Notes: generated by a model not told the origin, from the sequence alone. 64,000 bases of DNA from Melioribacteraceae bacterium (GCA_021739765.1 JAIPBD010000012.1:1-64000), one strand, 5' to 3'; positions 27,152-35,180 are shown, counted from the stretch's first letter. Program-made: numbers and translations.

Positions 27152-27394
27152 AAATAAGGTCTTTCTAGAATATTGTTAATTGCAGAACACAATTCACGAT
27201 ATTTGTTTCAATTCATTTTGTCCTTTTCGATAATTCGTCTTCCGATGTACAAATTAACTCGGAAGTGAATTGGCAAAAACTTCTATTTTCCAAACGGACT
27301 TAAAATCCTTCTAAAAGTATTACGTCAGTTATATCTTAATTTTCTTCAGCTTATCAAAAAGTGAATCAATCCTATCATTTAAAAAAACACCGCT
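27152..27394 (-). pseudogene. Decayed remnant of a tenth QueC-like paralogue
   Basis: Translating the minus strand of this gap gives pieces that align with the array. At 27394-27353 one frame reads SGVFLNDRIDSLFDK, matching the PP-loop region GAFFSGGIDSFYTLL. After a one-base shift, 27332-27303 reads ITDVILLEGF, matching ITHLIFINGF of paralogue 9. In the same frame, with the GF Asp codon now TAA, TSELICTSEDELSKRTK, a stop and IETN follow at 27251-27201, spaced exactly as in paralogue 9. A change of frame then gives ELCSAINNILERPYF (to about 27152), matching the C-terminal PELCYAVSSIL region. The stretch between (residues ~180-330), the N-terminal domain and the tail are lost. It cannot encode a working protein. 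Confidence 0.85.
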
Positions 27395-27415
27395 TAACAG
27401 TTAGCTCAAGCAAAA

Positions 27416-28609
27416 TCAATTTTGAGCAAAATATTGTTTCCAAACAAGATAAAGTTTTGGGTAACGATACTTTTGCCGGCGAAAATATTTCTTCAAAATT
27501 TCTGTATTTCTTTTCAACAAATGTGGTTTGAAGAGCAGAGTGCTTATAGCATACGCAACTTCCGGATGTTTGTTTTCTTTATCAAGTGCATACAAAATCT
27601 CAGTATAGAATGGTCTTTTCGAATCTGTAAGTTCAATTTTAAGAATATCCTTTACATCGATTTTTGTATTAAAAGATTTACAATCCTCTAAGGCGTTTAT
27701 TGCCATAAGTCCGGTAATGGTTCTAACACATTTTTCACATTTACCGCAGTTCATAACTGTATCACTTTTTGCATAACAGACCCGTATATGTTCAGATGCA
27801 AATTTTGATTTCATTACTATCGGTAATTTCTCCATTCTGGAAGCTTCGCATCCATCATGAATGTATTCAACCTTATCGGAACTCCAGAGTGGATCGAGCA
27901 GAGGGTGCGAGCCAACATTTCCCATTTCTCCGTATGAATCTGCTGCCGGAAGAAAAATTTTATTAATTTCACTTGATAATAAATGACCGGTAGCGGCTAA
28001 AAAGGAACCATGATGAATGGGAAATGAAACGTAAGTCTTCATAAAATCTCTTAGGTTTGTCTCAATCTCTATCACTTTTTTCCCGAATTCTTTTCCACAT
28101 GCTCGAATCAATTCTGAAGTTTTCTCCTCGATGCTGGATTTTCCTAAAGTTACATCAAAGCCATTTATAAATATTAAGTGAGTAATCTCTTCTTGATTTT
28201 TTAAAAGTGTATAGAAAGAATCTATGCCGCCGCTGAAAAATGCACCAACTCCTTGGGCTAAATTTTCTTCATCCGCCCTGGAACCGATGTTGCTTAGATC
28301 AACATGTTTATACTGTCTATGAATATAAGATTGTGCATAAATCGATTGAACCGCCGGCATTGCTCGCATGAACTTGTTGGAGACTTCACCATCGAATTCA
28401 ATTTTGTATTTGAGTTCCATGCCTGCAAGTAAAGTGAGCGCGAGAAAAACCTCCGGATTCGGAGTTAGTTCAACGTCATTCGATTTAAAGTATAGAGGAA
28501 ATTTTCTCGAGTTTACGAATACATCAAACGTGATTTTGTGACCTGAATCAGATGACGAAATGTCTTTTACTTTGATTACATTGCCCGTGTTCATAGTATC
28601 ATTTTCCAA
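27416..28609 (-). CDS. QueC-like PP-loop paralogue 9 (function unknown)
   Basis: This is the first intact member of the array in transcription order and the longest (397 residues). It carries SGGIDS at 126-131, then LIFINGFDVTLGKS, VGSHPLLDPLWSS, HDGCEASRMEKL and a full metal site in CYAKSDTVMNCGKCEKC. ATGHLLS replaces the ASIGHLLS helix of siblings. The N-terminal domain has LAGMELKYKIEFDGEVS where others have LPAM. An internal Met at residue 6 could be the true start, since the first five residues are not conserved. It lies 48 bp downstream of the sulfotransferase-like pair. The neighbouring remnant aligns best with this copy, so it probably arose by duplication of this gene. Confidence 0.82.
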   Translation of the reverse strand: MENDTMNTGNVIKVKDISSSDSGHKITFDVFVNSRKFPLYFKSNDVELTPNPEVFLALTLLAGMELKYKIEFDGEVSNKFMRAMPAVQSIYAQSYIHRQYKHVDLSNIGSRADEENLAQGVGAFFSGGIDSFYTLLKNQEEITHLIFINGFDVTLGKSSIEEKTSELIRACGKEFGKKVIEIETNLRDFMKTYVSFPIHHGSFLAATGHLLSSEINKIFLPAADSYGEMGNVGSHPLLDPLWSSDKVEYIHDGCEASRMEKLPIVMKSKFASEHIRVCYAKSDTVMNCGKCEKCVRTITGLMAINALEDCKSFNTKIDVKDILKIELTDSKRPFYTEILYALDKENKHPEVAYAISTLLFKPHLLKRNTEILKKYFRRQKYRYPKLYLVWKQYFAQN

Positions 28610-28657
28610 TTATGTGTGTTGTTATCATATAAATTTAATTAAAGGATGCATGCATAC

Positions 28658-29401
28658 CTATTTAGCAAGCCACCTTTGCTTAACTTTTTGATTTTCTTCA
28701 TCAGTCCAAAAATGTTTAGCTAATTTTTGCGATTGAATAAATTCCAAATATTCAGAAGGAAGGTTTATTTCATTGCAGAACTGTTTGTAAAAATCTCCGT
28801 AAGTTCTGTTTTCCCCAACATTTTCAATCTTCCACTCGGTAATTTTATATCCGACGAAATCCGAGATTATTTCCAGCTGTTTTTCTTTTTCCAGATCCAA
28901 TCTATATACCAATACTCGAATGTTGCCTCTTTTATAAGTTTTCCACTTTATATCTTTTGGGAATTCTTCTGCAAAAACATCTATTCCGGTTAACGGTTTT
29001 AGATGCTTATCGAACCAATGAATGGCTTTATTGTTATCATATTTTTGAAGAAATATATTTCTCACTTCCTCAATATTCCAAGACTTTGATATAAATCTTG
29101 CTCCCGTTACCATTTCAAAATTTGTAAAAAATGCGGAGAGGTTTCTTGTAATCGGTTCTCGTATCGGAGTAATAACAATGATTGGACGTCGCAACAATTT
29201 CCTAAGCTGAATGTGTTTCCAGTCATACTTTCCAATCATGCTTGGGAAGTGAGCATGAATTACCTGGTTTGGGACGAAATGCGAAAGAGTTGCTTCAACC
29301 GATTTGGAGCCGACTTTACCCATTTGATAGATTAATATTGGTGGTCGAGCTAACAGTTTGGATATAATAAGTTTAAATTCACCGATAAATGGAATATACA
29401 A
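28658..29401 (-). CDS. P-loop sulfotransferase-like protein (copy A)
   Basis: The 247-residue product opens, after a short hydrophobic stretch, with ILIYQMGKVGSKSVEATL, which fits the 5'-phosphosulfate loop of PAPS-dependent sulfotransferases. TPIREPITRNLSAFF fits the 3'-phosphate loop, with an Arg and a downstream Ser. Proteins of this kind occur in capsule clusters and are sometimes labelled putative capsular polysaccharide synthesis proteins. The likely reaction is sulfate transfer from PAPS to a sugar or small acceptor. In this copy the loop has Lys-Ser where copy B has Thr-Ser. It is followed by paralogue 9 after 14 bp of leader sequence beyond its stop plus a short gap, and preceded by copy B. 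Confidence 0.72.
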   Translation of the reverse strand: MYIPFIGEFKLIISKLLARPPILIYQMGKVGSKSVEATLSHFVPNQVIHAHFPSMIGKYDWKHIQLRKLLRRPIIVITPIREPITRNLSAFFTNFEMVTGARFISKSWNIEEVRNIFLQKYDNNKAIHWFDKHLKPLTGIDVFAEEFPKDIKWKTYKRGNIRVLVYRLDLEKEKQLEIISDFVGYKITEWKIENVGENRTYGDFYKQFCNEINLPSEYLEFIQSQKLAKHFWTDEENQKVKQRWLAK

Positions 29402-29475
29402 TTTATGTTGGCCTGTAATAGAGTTTTAAAAAAGTACAAATATAAATGTTTTGATTCAAAAACGGGTTCGTAAAA

Positions 29476-30219
29476 TTATTTTTTTTGCCATCTCCGTTTT
29501 TCAGACTCAAGTTCTTCTTTCGTCCAAAAATGTGTGGCCAGTTTCGATGAATAGATATAATCTAAATATTCCTTTGGTAGTGACAATTGTTTGCAAAAAT
29601 TGATATAGAACTCGCCATAATCTTTTTCTTCGGCAACGTTGCTCATTTTCCACTCGGGAATATTAATTCCGAGGAATTCGGAAATCAATTCCAATTGTTT
29701 TTGTTTCTCGAGGTCCAAACGGTAAACTAAAATTCTGGTTTTCCCTTTTTTATAAACTTTCCATTTTTCTTTTTTGGGAAACTGCTCAGAGTAAACATCT
29801 ATTCCGCTAATCGGTTTTAGTTCCTTATCGAACCAACCAATCCCTTTGTGATGCCCATAACGTTTAAGATAAAGCTCGCGAACTTCTTCATAAGTCCATT
29901 CTTTACTTGAAAAATCGACACCAATAATTTTTTTGAAATTATGAAAGAACGCTGAAAGATTTCTGCTAACCGGTTCCCGAATTGGGGAGATAATATTAAT
30001 CGGCATCGAAAGAGCTTTTCGGATCGCGACATTTTTTAACTCATAATTATTAACCATAGATGGAGAATGCGCGTGTTCAATCGTATTTGGAAGGTAATGT
30101 GATAATGTCTCATACAATGAGGTTGAACCAACTTTTCCCATCTGATAAATTAGAATCGGAGGCTTGTCGAAGACCTTCGATAAAACAACTTTAAAACCTT
30201 TAATATATGGTATTGCCAA
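29476..30219 (-). CDS. P-loop sulfotransferase-like protein (copy B)
   Basis: This is the same length as copy A (247 residues) and aligns with it throughout, so the pair is a tandem duplication. QMGKVGSTS at 26-34 is the presumed 5'-phosphosulfate loop, closer to the usual consensus than in copy A, and REPVSRNLSAFF at 81-92 is the 3'-phosphate loop. HAHSPSMV at 49-56 gives a conserved His-rich segment that could include the catalytic base. The C-terminal third shares KELKPISGIDVYSEQFPK-like and LVYRLDLEK blocks with copy A. Retention of both copies beside the PP-loop array suggests two sulfation sites or two acceptors. PAPS synthesis genes are not in the window. Confidence 0.74.
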   Translation of the reverse strand: MAIPYIKGFKVVLSKVFDKPPILIYQMGKVGSTSLYETLSHYLPNTIEHAHSPSMVNNYELKNVAIRKALSMPINIISPIREPVSRNLSAFFHNFKKIIGVDFSSKEWTYEEVRELYLKRYGHHKGIGWFDKELKPISGIDVYSEQFPKKEKWKVYKKGKTRILVYRLDLEKQKQLELISEFLGINIPEWKMSNVAEEKDYGEFYINFCKQLSLPKEYLDYIYSSKLATHFWTKEELESEKRRWQKK

Positions 30220-30254
30220 ACGTGAATCCGTAATAATTTTGAATTAGATTTTGA

Positions 30255-31016
30255 TTATTCCGTGGGAATTGAGACTGAGTAAATATAGTTATTTAGGATT
30301 GACGAATGAACCAAATATAAATCTTCTTTGAATTCCATTCTGGTTTTTCCATTTATTCGAAATGTTTTTAATATAACATCCGCAAGGTCATTCGTTAAGC
30401 CGGTTTCGGCACATTTTAACACGGCTTCCTTTTGTGTAAAAAGTATTATAGGGAAATAATCCATATTCAATTGTGGATCAGACTTGTTTTGTGAAAGCGA
30501 TTCACGAAAAACTTTCAGCGCGTTATTGTCAACAATTGATTCGGCAACATCTTTATCCAAGACTTTCAATCTCTCCAAATCAATTCCGATCTGTTTTTTG
30601 GAGCAAGCTGCCGTAACTACATTTTCAGTATGGCTTAAAGAAAAATAATACTGAGGAGTGAACTCTTTGATTTTTTTGCCTGTCGTAAAAGAAATTTTGG
30701 GGGCGGTATTGTTGGAGAGAACCTCTATATTGTTAAAATTTAAATAAGAAGCATTTCGTAACTCAGGTATTTGCAACACAAGCATCTTCAAAAGAAGTTT
30801 CCCCGCCAATTTTTCATTACGTCTCGAAACATTTTTGATCCGGTCGATTTCCACAATTTCATTTGTAGTATAGATCAAATCAAAATATTTTTCACCTTCG
30901 GAAACAAGATTTGGAATCGCTCCGGATAAAATTCTGCAATCCTCGATATTAAAAAAAGGAGATTCGACGACCCAATTTTTATCAGATGATAATTTTTCTT
31001 CCAGCCTATATTTCAA
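30255..31016 (-). CDS. 4'-phosphopantetheinyl transferase (Sfp/AcpT type)
   Basis: The enzyme moves the phosphopantetheine arm of CoA onto the active Ser of carrier domains, here presumably Ser565 and Ser1632 of the two-module NRPS and Ser1095 of the A-KR-T-TE protein. YYFSLSHTENVVTAACSKK followed by IGIDLERL is the family signature, giving the metal-binding Asp and Glu, and FTQKEAVLKCAETGL supplies the (W/F)xxKEAxxK motif. The 253-residue length fits the Sfp class. Translation must start at the TTG at 31016, because no ATG or GTG lies in frame upstream before the stop at 31043. It is the first gene of the minus-strand group and divergent from the exopolysaccharide operon. Confidence 0.9.
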   Translation of the reverse strand: MKYRLEEKLSSDKNWVVESPFFNIEDCRILSGAIPNLVSEGEKYFDLIYTTNEIVEIDRIKNVSRRNEKLAGKLLLKMLVLQIPELRNASYLNFNNIEVLSNNTAPKISFTTGKKIKEFTPQYYFSLSHTENVVTAACSKKQIGIDLERLKVLDKDVAESIVDNNALKVFRESLSQNKSDPQLNMDYFPIILFTQKEAVLKCAETGLTNDLADVILKTFRINGKTRMEFKEDLYLVHSSILNNYIYSVSIPTE

Positions 31017-31255
31017 AGTATTTCTTTCCGTCTGGATTGCTCATTTTATTAATGCACAGAAAATTTGTCTAATTATATTATAATAATAATTAAACATATT
31101 AAAATAAAATCGTTATATTCTAAATAAATATCAACGGCAAATTCCCGTTTAGCACCAACGTTATAACGATATTGTATTTAATAAATACCTATTAAATACA
31201 ACAAAAACGAAGAATTTTTTACCGTATTCTAAAAAAGACGAATTATATTTTGTTT

Positions 31256-31283
31256 TTGACAGCTTGCCGAAATAGTTTATATT
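31256..31283 (+). promoter_or_regulatory. Sigma70-like promoter of the exopolysaccharide operon
   Basis: TTGACA at 31256-31261 is a perfect -35 box. A 16-base spacer leads to TATATT at 31278-31283, a five-of-six match to TATAAT. Transcription would begin near 31290, leaving about 150 bases of untranslated leader before the ATG at 31439. Members of the Bacteroidota often use a different consensus, so a perfect TTGACA favours a relative with more ordinary sigma factor preferences, or coincidence. Confidence 0.55.
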
Positions 31284-31286
31284 CGA

Positions 31287-31379
31287 GTGTGAAATTTACA
31301 CTTGTCTGGTCAATTCTTCAATGCGGGTAAATTCAGCCGATCACACTAACCATATATATCGAAATCACACTTGTAAGTG
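31287..31379 (+). repeat. Short inverted and direct repeats in the operon leader
   Basis: An imperfect palindrome GTGTGAAATTTACAC lies at 31287-31301, just after the -10 box. CACTTGTAAGTG at 31368-31379 has perfect 5-base arms around GT. The octamer ACACTTGT occurs at both 31298-31305 and 31367-31374, and TCACACT at 31341 and 31365. The arrangement looks like operator half-sites for a dimeric regulator in the early transcribed region, but the regulator is unknown and no long RNA hairpin is obvious. Confidence 0.35.
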
Positions 31380-31438
31380 AATTGCAGAGTTGTATGTGAT
31401 TAAGGGAGCGCAAGCACTATTTAATTGAGAAAGTTTTT

Positions 31439-32005
31439 ATGAAAAAGCAGATTAAAGCATTTGGTTTCTTATTTTGTACGCTTTTTTTGAGTGGTAATAT
31501 TTTTGGTCAAGCGGGATTGTTTGATCTTCAGCAAACTCAAAAATTGGGTGGATTTTATCACGATTTAAGTGATAATTACAAACAAGCAATCGAAGTTACA
31601 TTATGGGGGGCAGTTTCGTCACCCGGGATATACAAGCTCGATAAAGGAACCTCTTTGATAGAGCTTCTTTCAAATTCTGGTGGGCTTAGAGAAACATTTG
31701 ATTTGGATGAGATTAGAATAATCAGAAAAGTTCGAAGTATGACGGTTTCTGATGAATCAAATATGAGCTCAATTCCAAACAAAGAAGTTGTTACAGATAC
31801 AGTTCTTATTTTCGATTATTCTCAATTTTATGATTCCCCGGATATCATTAGCGGGAATCCAAGGGAAGATTTGCTTCAGGCGGACGATATAATTATTGTT
31901 TCTGGTTCAGAAACAGAATTTAGAGAAGAGCTTCGGTTTTATTTAAGCCTTCTCTCTACAATTCTTTCGATAACTTATCTTATTTACATAAGGTTTTATA
32001 GGTAA
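31439..32005 (+). CDS. SLBB-domain exopolysaccharide export protein (short)
   Basis: A signal peptide (residues 1-24, ending IFGQ) precedes a single SLBB domain: VTLWGAVSSPGIYKLDKGTS and LIELLSNSGGLRETFDLDEIR are its strands. SLBB domains are found in Wza-type outer-membrane export channels, but the Poly_export domain that normally comes first is missing, and the 188-residue protein instead ends in a hydrophobic helix (FYLSLLSTILSITYLIYIRF) with a basic tail. It may therefore be an inner-membrane-anchored periplasmic adaptor between the BY-kinase and an outer-membrane pore encoded elsewhere. It is the first gene after the promoter, 30 bp ahead of the Wzc-like gene. Confidence 0.75.
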   Translation: MKKQIKAFGFLFCTLFLSGNIFGQAGLFDLQQTQKLGGFYHDLSDNYKQAIEVTLWGAVSSPGIYKLDKGTSLIELLSNSGGLRETFDLDEIRIIRKVRSMTVSDESNMSSIPNKEVVTDTVLIFDYSQFYDSPDIISGNPREDLLQADDIIIVSGSETEFREELRFYLSLLSTILSITYLIYIRFYR

Positions 32006-32040
32006 CTGTTTCATTCGAATCCAGATAAATAGTAGTGAAT

Positions 32041-34272
32041 ATGAAATACGAAAATTTTGAAAACACAGCCGATGTAATACTCGAAGAGAAGACTACTAAG
32101 GAATTGGTTGCTGACTTATACGATATTTTACGCGAAAATGTCGTACCGATTATCGCAATTTTATCAGTAAGTATAATAATAACAATTTATTATTTGAATA
32201 CTGCTGAAAACATTTACCGCTCAACCACACTGTTAAAAATTGAAGAAATGGGTGGAGGCGGTCTTTTTGGTGATAAGGATTTGGGTGGATTTCAAACCCA
32301 AACATCAAAATCAATTAGTGATAGAATCTTGTTTCTCGAAAGCTTTGCGTTTCGTGATAGAGTTTCAGAAGCCCTCCATGATACCTTAACTAAATCAACA
32401 TTTTCATTTGGTTTCCCACTGCTTTCAAGAGCTGAGGAAGAAGGTGCCGAACCAAAAATTCTAAATCGGAGACAGATTCGTTCTAAACTAAGAGTTGTTA
32501 CAGTTGAGCAGCGCGACGGCTTGAGTGCGATAGAAATAAGTGTTGAAGGAAAAGAGTTTAATGAATTATCACTTATATCGAATTTATATGCGAACGAATA
32601 TATTGAATATTTGAATGAGGTCAGCAAACAAGATCTTAAAAGTTTAAAGAAATTCTTAGAGTTTGAAATAGAGAACAAAACAGCTCAACTCAAAGCAAAT
32701 GAAGCCGAAACCCAAGAATTTTTGATCGAAAACGGAATTATCGATGTCAATAGTTATTTCTCAAACCTATTCTCACAAATATATGCTTTAGAAAAAAGTC
32801 AGGTTGAGCTTAATTTTGAAATAGCTTCCACACAGAGAAACCTTGACAGTCTTGAAGTTTATATGAAGACTGTTGATAATGAAACTCTAGCTTTGGTTGA
32901 GACAGAATTGAATCGCACGTCACTGTTAGAAATTCAAAAACAGATTAATACACTTAAAATTCAAGAAGAGTTTGATCTTATTTTGGCCGAAGACGATGAA
33001 GTAAGAGAGCAGTTGAAAGAGAAATATGCTCCGCGTTTAAAGATATTAAACAGACTTAGAGATAAGCAGCTGGATGAATCTGTAAATAACTTAACCGTGA
33101 ATTCATATCTCGATAAAAAAGAATTGACGATCAGAATAATTGAATCAAAAAATCAACTTGATCAAGCGCGATTGAGAAAGGCGTTTTTTGAAGAACAATA
33201 TGAGAAATTATCGGAACAAATAAATAATTTTCAAACAGTAAATGCTCGATTAAACGAACTTCAAAGGCAGCGTGGCAGCATTGATAAATTGTACGGTTTG
33301 CTCGTAGAAAAATACCAGGAAACGGAAATTCTGGAAAGAACCAGAATTGGGAGCGGATATATCCTTGATCCGGGTTGGGAAAGAAGAGCGCCGGTTAGAC
33401 CGGATAAACTTAAAATATTTGTTTTTGGGATCTCGATTGGCTTCATACTTAGTTTTGGTTTTGCATTTATTCGAAGTTTCTTTGATAAATCGATTAAATC
33501 ACCCGAAATAATTGATAAAAAGGGGGCAAGCTTACTCGCTTGGATTCCTTCGATGGAAGTGCATACTAAAGAAGCGAAAAACCGGCTTGATAAAATTGTG
33601 TTGGAAAATCCTAAAGCGACTGCTTCAGAATCGTTTAAAGCTTTACGAACAAGAATACATTTTGCCAGACTTGATGCAGAGAATTTCCAAACAATATTAA
33701 TTACAAGTTCAATACCTTCAGAGGGTAAAACTACAGTAGCTGTTAACCTCGCTGCAAGTTTTGCGCAAACTGAAAAGAAAGTTTTGCTATTGGATTGTGA
33801 CTTACGAAAGCCGAGAATTCACAATGCGTTTGGTGTTGATAAACAACCCGGCCTAACAGATTATTTGTTCGGAAATGCGACTTTAGAAGAAATTGAACAT
33901 CCAACAACCATGAGCAATTTTAATTTTATTGCCAGCGGTACAATTCCCCCAAATCCTTCAGAAATTTTGGGTTCAAAACAAATGCAGGAAGTTTTGGAAA
34001 CATTAAAAAAACGTTATGATTTGGTGGTAATTGATTCACCGCCATTCGTTGCCGTTACAGATTCTGAAATTTTATTTAATATTACGGATGGTGCTGTTTT
34101 GGTCGCGCGTGCCAATACTACTCCGATCGACTTAATGATGAAAACATACACCCAGCTTTACAGCATAAATCACAATAAATTGTTAGGAGCGGTACTTAAC
34201 GACTTCTCCGCTAAATCCAGTTATGGATCTTATTATAGTTACTACTATTACTACGCAAAATCTGAAAAGTAA
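32041..34272 (+). CDS. Wzc-like polysaccharide co-polymerase / BY-kinase
   Basis: The N-terminus holds a Wzz domain with a first membrane helix (VVPIIAILSVSIIITIYYL, near 36-54), then a long periplasmic coiled-coil of about 350 residues, a GNVR-like segment and a second helix (IFVFGISIGFILSFGFAF). The cytoplasmic kinase has Walker A SSIPSEGKTT near 558-567, Walker A' LLLDCDLRKP near 584-593 and Walker B VVIDSPPF near 664. The C-terminal tyrosine cluster (SYYSYYYYY) is the autophosphorylation site that sets chain length. I chose the ATG at 32041 over the GTG two codons upstream. Tyr phosphatase for the cycle is not nearby. Such proteins usually accompany Wzy-type pathways, whereas an ABC exporter follows directly. 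Confidence 0.92.
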   Translation: MKYENFENTADVILEEKTTKELVADLYDILRENVVPIIAILSVSIIITIYYLNTAENIYRSTTLLKIEEMGGGGLFGDKDLGGFQTQTSKSISDRILFLESFAFRDRVSEALHDTLTKSTFSFGFPLLSRAEEEGAEPKILNRRQIRSKLRVVTVEQRDGLSAIEISVEGKEFNELSLISNLYANEYIEYLNEVSKQDLKSLKKFLEFEIENKTAQLKANEAETQEFLIENGIIDVNSYFSNLFSQIYALEKSQVELNFEIASTQRNLDSLEVYMKTVDNETLALVETELNRTSLLEIQKQINTLKIQEEFDLILAEDDEVREQLKEKYAPRLKILNRLRDKQLDESVNNLTVNSYLDKKELTIRIIESKNQLDQARLRKAFFEEQYEKLSEQINNFQTVNARLNELQRQRGSIDKLYGLLVEKYQETEILERTRIGSGYILDPGWERRAPVRPDKLKIFVFGISIGFILSFGFAFIRSFFDKSIKSPEIIDKKGASLLAWIPSMEVHTKEAKNRLDKIVLENPKATASESFKALRTRIHFARLDAENFQTILITSSIPSEGKTTVAVNLAASFAQTEKKVLLLDCDLRKPRIHNAFGVDKQPGLTDYLFGNATLEEIEHPTTMSNFNFIASGTIPPNPSEILGSKQMQEVLETLKKRYDLVVIDSPPFVAVTDSEILFNITDGAVLVARANTTPIDLMMKTYTQLYSINHNKLLGAVLNDFSAKSSYGSYYSYYYYYAKSEK

Positions 34273-34304
34273 TTTTGCGTGTTATAATTATGGAATGAAT
34301 TTTA

Positions 34305-35180
34305 ATGAACGATAAGAATGCAGTACTCGAAAAAGAACAAGATTCGAAGTGGACACTTGAGATATTACCAAAAGACAAATGGTGGGACCTAAGAATTCAT
34401 GAAATTTGGGAATATAAAGACCTTTTATTTTTATTTGTAAGAAGGGATTTTGTTTCGGTTTATAAGCAGACTTTGTTGGGGCCGATTTGGTTTTTTCTTC
34501 AACCGTTAATGACCACTTTGATCTTTACAGTTATTTTCGGAAACTTAGTTAAAGTTTCAACAGATGGCACGCCAAGAGTTCTCTTTTATCTCTTAGGAAT
34601 TACATTCTGGAGTTATTTTTCGGAATGTTTGGTAAAAACCTCTCAAACCTTTAAAAGCAACTCGCATATATTTGGTAAAGTTTATTTCCCAAGGTTAATA
34701 GTTCCGCTCTCTTTAATTCTCTCAAACTTAATCAAGTTTGGAGTACATTTTATTCTTTTCTTGGGATTCTATTTCTACTTCATATTCACAGATGCTCCGG
34801 TTCATCCCAATTTCGCAATTTTACTTTTGCCATTGTTTTTGTTAATGATGGCCGGTATTGGACTGGGATTTGGAATTATCATTACATCTCTTACAACCCG
34901 TTACCGGGATTTGCAATTTCTCGTAATGTTCGGTGTTCAGTTGCTAATGTATGCAACACCGGTGGTTTATCCTTTATCGATTGTTCCGGTTGAATCGAGA
35001 TGGATGCTGCTACTAAATCCTATGACATCAATTATTGAGACTGTGAAATACGCGTTTTTAGGGCAAGGGATAGTTGATCCGTTACATTTGGCGTACAGCT
35101 TTGTTGCCATGGTGGGATTTTTAATGCTTGGACTCCTAATTTTTCATAAGGTTGAAAAGAATTTTTACGATACAATTTAA
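34305..35180 (+). CDS. wzm: ABC-type polysaccharide export permease
   Basis: This is an ABC-2 membrane protein of 291 residues with six predicted membrane segments. The amphipathic N-terminal stretch DLLFLFVRRDFVSVYKQT and the following LLGPIWFFLQPLMTT are the usual Wzm/TagG signature. It forms the channel of an ABC exporter that moves an undecaprenyl-linked glycan across the inner membrane. The next gene, 21 bp downstream, encodes its ATPase with a glycan-binding extension, so the export substrate probably has a recognised terminal group. The 33-bp distance from the kinase gene suggests one transcript. Confidence 0.92.
   Translation: MNDKNAVLEKEQDSKWTLEILPKDKWWDLRIHEIWEYKDLLFLFVRRDFVSVYKQTLLGPIWFFLQPLMTTLIFTVIFGNLVKVSTDGTPRVLFYLLGITFWSYFSECLVKTSQTFKSNSHIFGKVYFPRLIVPLSLILSNLIKFGVHFILFLGFYFYFIFTDAPVHPNFAILLLPLFLLMMAGIGLGFGIIITSLTTRYRDLQFLVMFGVQLLMYATPVVYPLSIVPVESRWMLLLNPMTSIIETVKYAFLGQGIVDPLHLAYSFVAMVGFLMLGLLIFHKVEKNFYDTI

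Larger units (their letters stand above)
31017..31438 (+). other. Divergent intergenic spacer (422 bp), no gene
   Basis: No coding region was seen here. The left part (31060-31140) is extremely AT-rich with overlapping TATAAT-like stretches on both strands and presumably serves the minus-strand PPTase/NRPS transcript, though no convincing -35 box was found on that strand. The right part holds a clear plus-strand promoter and short inverted repeats, described separately. Confidence 0.7.

Noticed and set aside
17569-28609. Regular repetition at ~1.2 kb, considered as a repeat array or mobile element cluster
   Set aside because: Each unit is a complete, diverged protein-coding gene; there are no terminal inverted repeats, transposase or target duplications.
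17569-28609. The paralogues as queuosine (7-cyano-7-deazaguanine) synthases
   Set aside because: Only the PP-loop and cysteine spacing match QueC; the extra N-terminal domain, length and context (no QueD/QueE/QueF) do not.
32292-32678. 128-codon open frame on the - strand
   Set aside because: It is antisense to the Wzz region of the BY-kinase gene and has the Ser/Leu-rich composition of a shadow frame.
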